This document shows, one piece after another, positions 1 to 4,786 of a DNA stretch of 6,736 nucleotides; position 1 is the stretch's first letter; each line of letters starts with the position of its first letter. Below the pieces are notes generated by a model. It saw only the letters and a list, made by a program, of their open reading frames with translations, ran no database searches and was not told where the DNA came from. Where the stretch lies: contig JACRGO010000088.1 of assembly GCA_016212295.1 (NCBI GenBank), positions 1 to 6,736 of the forward strand, read 5' to 3'. The stretch comes from Nitrospinota bacterium. GTDB taxonomy: Bacteria; Nitrospinota; Nitrospinia; JACRGO01. The translations under genes and the position numbers were made by a program.

Positions 1-59
1 ATTACACCTTTTTATCAATTCCCCTGTTGTGAGGGGTGGCCGAAGGCCGGGGTGTGTAA
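1..59. repeat. Double-hairpin intergenic element (dispersed-repeat type)
   Basis: The stretch contains CCCCT (21-25) paired with AGGGG (32-36), then GGCC-GAA-GGCC (38-48). It is bounded by ATTACACC (1-8) and GGTGTGTAA (51-59), which are roughly inverted copies of each other. From memory, sequences of this layout (a CCCCT...AGGGG stem followed by GGCCGAAGGCC and GGGGTGTGT) recur in intergenic DNA of many environmental bacteria. The element may continue beyond the window edge. Confidence 0.5.
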
Positions 60-73
60 ACAAGCTTCTTCTC

Positions 74-88
74 ATTCGTGAATTCGTG
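74..88. repeat. Short direct repeat ATTCGTG-A-ATTCGTG
   Basis: Two copies of ATTCGTG (74-80 and 82-88) are separated by one base. This word pair resembles a short intergenic repeat that I recall from many uncultured genomes. No function is apparent. Confidence 0.4.
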
Positions 89-100
89 TTACGCATTTAA

Positions 101-127
101 AAAACTTTGCTAAAAAAACAAAGTTTT
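101..127 (-). terminator. AT-rich hairpin downstream of the ATPase-TPR operon, possible weak terminator
   Basis: AAAACTTTG (101-109) and CAAAGTTTT (119-127) are perfect 9-bp inverted repeats with a 9-nt loop. On the minus strand the stem ends in a run of six T. The stem has little G+C, so termination may be weak. It lies 83 nt after the TPR stop codon. Confidence 0.3.
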
Positions 128-191
128 ATGGATTTGCAGTACAGATATCCACAATTTTTTTTTAAAACCAGTGTCCTTGATGTCTATATTT

Positions 192-212
192 TTCTTCGCG
201 TCTCCGCGGTTA
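192..212. repeat. Short GC-rich motif overlapping the TPR stop codon
   Basis: The sequence TTCTTCGCGTCTCCGCGGTTA contains the palindrome CCGCGG (204-209) and stands out from the AT-rich surroundings. It ends in the TAA stop of the TPR gene. It resembles the widespread CGCAGAGACGCAGAG-type intergenic motif (from memory), which suggests that a dispersed repeat abuts or supplies the end of the gene. Confidence 0.35.
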
Positions 213-1823
213 ATTTTTAATTTCTAAGTCTTTCAATCTCTCCATAATCCTTTTATATTCCACCGGGAAGGCGATTTTGCTGTATATGGTAAGGGCTTCC
301 CTGTAGGCTTCGATTGCCTTATTTTTAAAATCCTTCCCGCCTGCCATGAATAGATTTTCATAGGCAGTTCCAAGATTGTTCATTGTCATTGCGTAATCAA
401 CAGGAAATAAATCCTTTGTTCTTATAGCCAGTGCCTCCTTGAAGCAATGGATCGCGTTTTCAAGATTCTCCCCCCTGTCCCCCGCGGGTAAATTACTATA
501 GGCAGTTCCAAGATTGTTCATTGTCATTGCGTAATCCACAGGAAATAAATCCTTTGTTCTGATACCCAGGGCCTCCTTGAAGCAATGGATCGCGTTTTCA
601 AGATTCTCCCCCCTGTCCCCTGTAGGTAAATCACTATAAGCAGATCCAAGATTGTTCATTGTCATTGCGTATTGAACAGGAAATGAATCCTTTGTCCTGA
701 TAGACAGGGCCTCCTTGTAGCAATGGATTGCGTTTTCAAGATTCTCCCCCCTATCCCCTGTGGGTAAATTCCAATAGGCATTCCCAAGATTGTTCATTGT
801 TGCAGCGTAATCAACGGGAAATGAATCCTTTGTTGTGATAGCCAGGGCCTCCTTGTAGCAATGGATCGCGTTTTCAAGGTTCTCCCCCCTGTCCCCCGCT
901 GGTAAATTACTATAGGCAATTCCAAGATTGTTCATTGTCGTTGCGTATTGAACAGGAAATGAATTTTTGCTATAGATAGCCAGGGCCTCCTTGAAGCAAT
1001 GGATCGCGTTTTCAAGATTCTCCACCCTGTCCCCTGTGGGTAAATCGCAATAGGCATTCCCAAGATTGTTCAGGAGAGAGCCGATCTTTTCCGCTTTATT
1101 AAGGCCCCTGTAATAAGGCATTACCTCATTAAAGGTCTTTATGGCGCGTTCATAATTTCCAGTCTCGTAATATAACCCGGCAAGGGGTTCCATTATATTC
1201 GGGACCAGGAAGTCCTCCTTAAGCCCTTCCTCTCCTCCTTTCCTCAATTGCTTCTCATACATCTTTATCGCAAACTCAGTCTCCTTTTTTTTGCCCGCAG
1301 TCTCCTGGGCGAATCTTTCCATCCGTCCCCTGTCCTGCCTGAATGCCTCTGTTGTCCCGGTTTCGGATGCAATAATGCCTTCCTGCTGAAAGCTGTATTT
1401 CTGGCTTATCCAGTGGTAAAGGTCCGGGGCGTATTTCTGAAGGAGGCGGGACATATCAGGGGAAGCAAAAAACACCACCTCCTTGTCGAGTTCGTGCATG
1501 GGCTCCCTGCTGTAGTTCAATCTCCTGATAAAACCCTTTTTTTCCTCCTCTCCCGGCAGCCCGGAGTCGAGATTATAGACAAACAATATGTCCGCCTCCT
1601 GCTTTTTTATAATCTCCCGCAGGAATTCCGACACGCCGTCTTCCCTGTTCCTGGCTTTCAAATCCGCGTCCACGACCCTTTTGCCTCCCTTTCCAGCCTC
1701 TATCCTTATCCTGCGCATAATGTCCTCTTCTATTTCCCTGCTGCCTGTCTCGATCAGGAACAGGCCGCTGTCCTTGCACAGGAGGGAATGGGCCAGGACG
1801 CCGAACTCTTTTAAATCTATCAT
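210..1823 (-). CDS. TPR-repeat protein with N-terminal P-loop-less NTPase-like domain; partner of the upstream ATPase
   Basis: The protein has 537 residues. Residues 1-148 form an alpha/beta domain. A first strand (GLFLIETGS, 20-28) sits where a P-loop would be but has no GxxGxGKS. A Walker B-like strand follows (ADILFVYNLD, 77-86), then VVFFASPDMS (116-125) and APDLYHWISQKYSF (132-145). That last motif recalls the APDFWxWRS-type motif I remember from NTPase-TPR proteins of cyanobacteria and Chloroflexi (from memory). Residues 150-205 are charged and helical. TPR-type helices run from about 206 to 530, including six NNLG motifs spaced exactly 46 residues apart (252, 298, 344, 390, 436, 482) with the pattern FPVxYAxTMNNLGxAYxxLP. 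The start ATG overlaps the TGA of the ATPase gene by 4 nt (ATGA), so translation is probably coupled; there is only a weak purine stretch before it. There is no signal peptide or membrane segment, so the protein is likely cytoplasmic. The TPR stack is inferred to bind a protein or peptide ligand. The biochemical role is unknown. Confidence 0.93.
   Translation of the reverse strand: MIDLKEFGVLAHSLLCKDSGLFLIETGSREIEEDIMRRIRIEAGKGGKRVVDADLKARNREDGVSEFLREIIKKQEADILFVYNLDSGLPGEEEKKGFIRRLNYSREPMHELDKEVVFFASPDMSRLLQKYAPDLYHWISQKYSFQQEGIIASETGTTEAFRQDRGRMERFAQETAGKKKETEFAIKMYEKQLRKGGEEGLKEDFLVPNIMEPLAGLYYETGNYERAIKTFNEVMPYYRGLNKAEKIGSLLNNLGNAYCDLPTGDRVENLENAIHCFKEALAIYSKNSFPVQYATTMNNLGIAYSNLPAGDRGENLENAIHCYKEALAITTKDSFPVDYAATMNNLGNAYWNLPTGDRGENLENAIHCYKEALSIRTKDSFPVQYAMTMNNLGSAYSDLPTGDRGENLENAIHCFKEALGIRTKDLFPVDYAMTMNNLGTAYSNLPAGDRGENLENAIHCFKEALAIRTKDLFPVDYAMTMNNLGTAYENLFMAGGKDFKNKAIEAYREALTIYSKIAFPVEYKRIMERLKDLEIKN
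381..1070 (-). repeat. Five tandem 138-bp repeats coding for 46-residue TPR-type units
   Basis: The motif encoding NNLG recurs every 138 bp, with repeat boundaries at 381, 519, 657, 795, 933 and 1071, giving five full units in frame. Comparing the two units at 381-518 and 519-656 by eye gives 10 differences in 138 bases (about 93% identity), so these copies arose recently or are being homogenised. A diverged unit continues on the C-terminal side (below 381), and degenerate TPR helices precede the array on the N-terminal side. The length is a multiple of three, so gain or loss of units keeps the reading frame. Amino-acid changes recur at a few fixed positions, for example the residue after NNLG, the residue after AY, and Q/D in FPVxY. 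Confidence 0.95.
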
Positions 1824-3139
1824 ATCTTTTTCATGTCCCTGAGAAGGTCGACCACTATGGGATGGATGTCAAACCACTGCCTGCCGTTGTATTCAAGGAC
1901 CGCCTGGGTATTAAGGAGGACAAGGATGGGATTGTCCATTTCAAGGATTTTATTATTGTCCCTGTGAATCTTCACAAGTCTCTCGTAGAGCGCGGACGCG
2001 GTGACCTCAAAGCCGGATTCATTGACGTCAACAATCGTCCTGTTATAATCCGCCTTGACCTTATCTATGCCGTATTCGATCTTGTCCCTTTTGATAGTGG
2101 ATTCTTTCTTGCTTTTGCCCGCCATTGAAGCGTTTTCTATTATCTTGAAAAGGTCTCTTATGTTTCCTCCTGATTTTTCCAGGGCGAGTTTCCTGGCGTC
2201 GCCATCCATCAAGGACAAATCCATCCTTTTTCCCACTATGGCCTCCAGGATGTCCCTGCCTTCCTTGGAAGGGCTTCCGTCGCGATTGTTTATCTTTATC
2301 ATGGGGAAAGTGACTTTCTCGTATTTGGATTCAAGGTTCTTGTAGAAAGGGGAGTTAAGGAAAAAGATGTGTATGCTGAATATCATCCTGGTGTTGACCT
2401 CGCTCAGGATGCCGGAGTGCTCGTAGAATATGTCCCTTGCCTTTCCGCACTCCAGTTTGTCCGCGTCCTCTATGATTATCAGAAGGGACTTATTCTCCTT
2501 CTTCAAGGACAATTCCATCTCGTTTATAAGGAGATTGCAGTAGTTTTTCAAGGCGCTTATGCCGGGTTCGATCTTTCTCCTCATCTCCGTCTGGGTCTTG
2601 CCTGACATTTTAAAATGGTTTTTTACTTCCGCGATCAGTCCGAAGATGTTTTCAAGCAGTCCCCCGCCGGCCTTGACGCCAGTGGCTATCTCCATTCCAT
2701 AAGCGGTCTCTTCGAGCTTGATCTCGGTCGTTTCGCCAAGCCATGAGTGGATGTTTTCGATTAATTTCTGGTTCCTGATATACCCCGCCCTTTTGCCCTC
2801 GGAAAAAATCTTTTCCATCAGGGTGAATATGAGGTCAATATAGTCTATGTTGTATATGTCCAGTTCGTCCCTGACGGAGAAGGTGATGGTGAAATATTCG
2901 CCCCTTATCATCCTTCTAAGCCGGTTCAGCTCCGTGGATTTCCCCGAACCCCGATGCCCCGCGAAGAGGAGCTTGATATTCGGGGTACGCAGTTTGTCTG
3001 TAATCTCGTCGATAAAGGAAATGTAACTGTCCCTGGCCTCCCCGGTTTCCACATGAAAGGAATCCAGCTCGTCCTCATTGAGCGGGACAGGACGAAACGA
3101 GTTTGGAACATCATCTATAACCAATGCCTTTTTTAACAT
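1820..3139 (-). CDS. P-loop ATPase (STAND/AAA-like) with C-terminal winged-helix-like region
   Basis: The protein has 439 residues. Walker A is GHRGSGKS at 61-68, followed by TELNRL. A Walker B-like strand is LLIIIEDADKL (219-229), where the usual first Asp is Glu (E224, D225). FSIHIFFL (254-261) fits a sensor-1 strand, and GGNIRDLFKII (324-334) matches the GGxxRxL segment typical of ORC/KAP-like P-loop ATPases. An insert at about 130-190 is Gly- and Lys-rich and ends EMRRKIEP. The C-terminus (about 375-435, ending WFDIHPIVVDLL) looks like a winged helix. The protein probably uses ATP hydrolysis or nucleotide-dependent assembly as a switch; no nuclease, protease, TIR or membrane effector domain is seen. 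The start is supported by GGAGG five bases upstream and by a consensus promoter. The gene is the first of a two-gene operon, and its stop overlaps the start of the TPR partner. An unrelated KAP-type NTPase is an alternative family label. Confidence 0.94.
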   Translation of the reverse strand: MLKKALVIDDVPNSFRPVPLNEDELDSFHVETGEARDSYISFIDEITDKLRTPNIKLLFAGHRGSGKSTELNRLRRMIRGEYFTITFSVRDELDIYNIDYIDLIFTLMEKIFSEGKRAGYIRNQKLIENIHSWLGETTEIKLEETAYGMEIATGVKAGGGLLENIFGLIAEVKNHFKMSGKTQTEMRRKIEPGISALKNYCNLLINEMELSLKKENKSLLIIIEDADKLECGKARDIFYEHSGILSEVNTRMIFSIHIFFLNSPFYKNLESKYEKVTFPMIKINNRDGSPSKEGRDILEAIVGKRMDLSLMDGDARKLALEKSGGNIRDLFKIIENASMAGKSKKESTIKRDKIEYGIDKVKADYNRTIVDVNESGFEVTASALYERLVKIHRDNNKILEMDNPILVLLNTQAVLEYNGRQWFDIHPIVVDLLRDMKKI

Positions 3140-3211
3140 TATTGCCTCCCGCCAGGATTTTTAAATACATCGGATTATGCCGTTAACTCCATAAGGCTTT
3201 ATCGTGTAAAG

Positions 3212-3240
3212 ATTATAAGTCCGTGAAATTTTGCTGTCAA
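3212..3240 (-). promoter_or_regulatory. Perfect-consensus sigma70-type promoter for the ATPase-TPR operon
   Basis: Read on the minus strand, TTGACA (3240-3235) and TATAAT (3217-3212) are separated by exactly 17 bp, matching the housekeeping consensus at all 12 positions. The predicted transcription start near 3205 gives a leader of about 65 nt before the ATPase ATG, which is preceded by a good Shine-Dalgarno sequence. Such a strong core promoter suggests high basal expression or control by a repressor or at a later level. Confidence 0.8.
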
Positions 3241-3278
3241 ACAAGAACTTTTGTGAATTGATACCGCCATTGCGTTAT

Positions 3279-3308
3279 TTTACAGATGGTTATAGGATTA
3301 TGTATAAT
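3279..3308 (+). promoter_or_regulatory. Sigma70-type promoter for the MshEN-like gene
   Basis: TTTACA (3279-3284) and TATAAT (3303-3308) are separated by 18 bp, followed by a leader of about 60 nt to the AGGAG/ATG of the small gene. It is back to back with the ATPase promoter, with 38 bp between the two -35 boxes, so one regulator bound between them could affect both. Confidence 0.55.
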
Positions 3309-3374
3309 AGCCCACGAATGATTACGGTTTAAGGACCTGACGTCTGGCAAACTTAAAAAAAGGAGATTAATGTC

Positions 3375-3743
3375 ATGCCATCGGAAAGATTCGGAAGTTT
3401 TCTGGTTAATAGAGGCATTGTTCAGGAAGAGGACATACTGGCGGCCCTTGATTATCAACGCAAAACGCGCCCGCCGATCGGCAAGATAGCCTTGTTGAGA
3501 AAAATGCTTACAATGAAGCAGGTGGTAAAGATCCTTAATGAGCAGTGCGACACCCACAAGCTGTTCGGGGAAATCGCCGTGGACCTGGGTTTCTTGAAAA
3601 AGGAGGACGTGAGAAACCTTCTGGACATACAAAAAAAGGAAGGGCCTCTATTGGGAGACGCGCTTGTAGCTCTGAAAAAGTTGGACCAGCAAACGCTGGA
3701 ACGGCAGTTGGAGGATTATTTCCATTTAGTGGGGCAAGGCTGA
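3375..3743 (+). CDS. Stand-alone tandem MshEN-like protein, candidate c-di-GMP-binding adaptor
   Basis: The protein has 122 residues and consists almost wholly of four copies of the 24-residue MshEN motif (RLGxxLVxxGLIxxxxLxxxLxxQ) at 5-28, 34-57, 63-86 and 92-115, each separated by exactly five residues. Copy 1 matches fully (R5, G7, G14, L25, Q28). Copy 2 has Pro for Arg and Lys for the second Gly but keeps G36 and Q57. Copy 3 has Leu for Arg but keeps G65, G72 and Q86. Copy 4 is the most degenerate and ends in Tyr. MshEN domains bind c-di-GMP through two such motifs and usually sit at the N-terminus of type II secretion or type IV pilus ATPases; here no ATPase domain follows. AGGAG lies nine bases before the ATG. 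An out-of-frame ATG at 3370 is not the start because its frame closes quickly. The gene converges with corA. Binding ability is uncertain given the lost arginines. Confidence 0.88.
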   Translation: MPSERFGSFLVNRGIVQEEDILAALDYQRKTRPPIGKIALLRKMLTMKQVVKILNEQCDTHKLFGEIAVDLGFLKKEDVRNLLDIQKKEGPLLGDALVALKKLDQQTLERQLEDYFHLVGQG

Positions 3744-3749
3744 GTTTAT

Positions 3750-3778
3750 CGCCCTTCGGGCGGACTTTCTATTCCGCC
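3750..3778. terminator. Possible terminator hairpins between convergent genes
   Basis: CGCCC (3750-3754) pairs with GGGCG (3758-3762) around a TTC loop. An alternative stem pairs GGCGGA (3759-3764) with TCCGCC (3773-3778) and runs into the last corA codons. The following plus-strand sequence is T-rich (ACTTTCTATT) but has no clean T tract. The position, directly between two converging stop codons, supports a termination role. Confidence 0.4.
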
Positions 3779-4728
3779 TTCCGTCCATTCCGGTTTTGAT
3801 TGCGGTCAATGGCCTTCACCAGCCACCACCACGTAGCCCATCCCAGAGCCGCCATCGCCAATGTGAACACCCCGTATGAAATGCGCCAGTCCAAGTCCCG
3901 CATGATCATGCTGTATTCAGACATTCCAAAGATGCCGGCTATAAGGTTAAGAGGGAGAAACACCACGTTTATAATGGTGAGGTTCTTCAGCAAGACGTTC
4001 ATGTTGTTGTTGATGATCGTGCCGCGCGCGTCCATGAGGCCGGACAGGACCGTCGAATAAATACTGGCCTGTTTGCTTGCCTGCTGGCTCTCGATGATGA
4101 CGTCATCCAGAAAACCGACCTGTTCCGACGTGAGTTTGAGCCTGTCTGGAGCGCCGCGCAATTTCGACAGGACCGTGAAGTTGGCCTCAAGGGCGTCATG
4201 GTAATAAACAAGGCTCTCGCCTAACGCGAACATCTGCAGGAGGTAACGGTTCTCCATGGACGTGATCAGCTTGGCTTGCAGCTCCTGCGATATCATCTTG
4301 ATGGCCTTGAGGTGCCCCTGGTAGTGGTGCACGGTGTGCAAAAGAATGCGAAGGGCGCAGTCCCCGACTGATTCGACCCGCTTGAAATCCCGCCCGGCCA
4401 TCGGGAGCTCGCCGCAAGGCAGTATGAGCGCCATCTTGTTTTGCCTGAGCACTATGCCGACCGATGACACCTCGAATTGAATCGCGTCAGCGCGGGAAGA
4501 AACGTTGTCCGGGCGTTTCCAGATTATGAATGTGCTGTCCCTGGAGCTTTCCACGCGCGGGACTTCGTCCTGGTCGTAGATCGCTTCCAGGTCAAGCGGA
4601 TCCAAGTCAAACAACTGCTGCAAATCTTCTTTCTCGGAATCCGTCGGCTGGTAGTACACTAATACGCTTGCCTCGTCTTTTTCACATTGCGCGAGTTTAG
4701 CGGACTCAATTTTGTAGGTTGCTATCAT
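3769..4728 (-). CDS. corA: CorA-family divalent metal ion transporter with variant GMS motif
   Basis: The protein has 319 residues, the usual CorA length. The N-terminal cytoplasmic domain covers about 1-240, with the long stalk helix region roughly 160-250 (QASKQASIYSTVLSGLMDARGT). TM1 is about 249-267 (LTIINVVFLPLNLIAGIFG) and TM2 about 285-305 (YGVFTLAMAALGWATWWWLV), with a basic C-terminus (IDRNQNRNGRK). The signature after TM1, normally YGMN and forming the selectivity loop at the pore mouth, reads FGMSEYS; S270 is encoded by TCT. CorA pentamers import Mg2+ and some relatives carry Co2+, Ni2+ or Zn2+. ZntB-type members have GIN or GVN, so specificity here cannot be assigned to Mg2+ with certainty. 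The start is supported by GGAG seven bases upstream. The stop lies 25 bp from the end of the convergent MshEN-like gene. The receiver-TPR gene lies 58 bp upstream on the same strand. Confidence 0.9.
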   Translation of the reverse strand: MIATYKIESAKLAQCEKDEASVLVYYQPTDSEKEDLQQLFDLDPLDLEAIYDQDEVPRVESSRDSTFIIWKRPDNVSSRADAIQFEVSSVGIVLRQNKMALILPCGELPMAGRDFKRVESVGDCALRILLHTVHHYQGHLKAIKMISQELQAKLITSMENRYLLQMFALGESLVYYHDALEANFTVLSKLRGAPDRLKLTSEQVGFLDDVIIESQQASKQASIYSTVLSGLMDARGTIINNNMNVLLKNLTIINVVFLPLNLIAGIFGMSEYSMIMRDLDWRISYGVFTLAMAALGWATWWWLVKAIDRNQNRNGRKAE

Positions 4729-4749
4729 GGGTTTTCTCCGTGGCGCAAA

Positions 4750-4778
4750 CTTTTAAAACTTTGTTTTTTTATTGTAAA
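4750..4778 (-). promoter_or_regulatory. Possible weak promoter upstream of corA
   Basis: On the minus strand TTTACA (4778-4773) and TAAAAG (4755-4750) are 17 bp apart in an AT-rich gap between the receiver-TPR stop and corA. The -10 match is only 4 of 6. The alternative is read-through from the upstream gene, since no terminator is evident after its stop codon (only a run of six T, without a stem). Confidence 0.25.
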
Positions 4779-4786
4779 TGAAAAAA

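Noticed and set aside
381-1070. Regular repeat spacing that could suggest a CRISPR-like or satellite array
   Set aside because: The 138-bp period is continuous coding sequence for TPR units with no unique spacers.
1248-1814. 188-codon plus-strand open frame opposite the TPR gene
   Set aside because: It is antisense to a clear protein domain, its translation shows no family motif, and no Shine-Dalgarno sequence supports it; it is a shadow frame.
210-3139. Toxin-antitoxin reading of the overlapping gene pair
   Set aside because: Both proteins are large, neither carries a toxin or antitoxin fold that can be recognised, and ATGA overlap alone is common in operons.
3140-3205. Possible riboswitch or attenuator in the ATPase leader
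   Set aside because: Only a three-pair inverted repeat and a five-codon upstream frame without a ribosome binding site are visible, which is not enough to support regulation.
3241-3278. Operator between the divergent promoters
   Set aside because: The best palindrome (ACAAGAACTTTTGT) is imperfect and single; shared control remains possible but no site can be named.
3237-3632. 131-codon minus-strand open frame across the MshEN-like gene and both promoters
   Set aside because: The opposite strand has four regular MshEN motifs and a proper ribosome binding site, so this frame is an accidental antisense reading.
3375-3743. Truncated type II secretion or pilus ATPase (GspE/PilB) gene
   Set aside because: The frame ends cleanly after the fourth motif and the following bases are a hairpin and the convergent corA; no Walker or bidentate ATPase sequence is left nearby, so it is a short protein, not a visible remnant.
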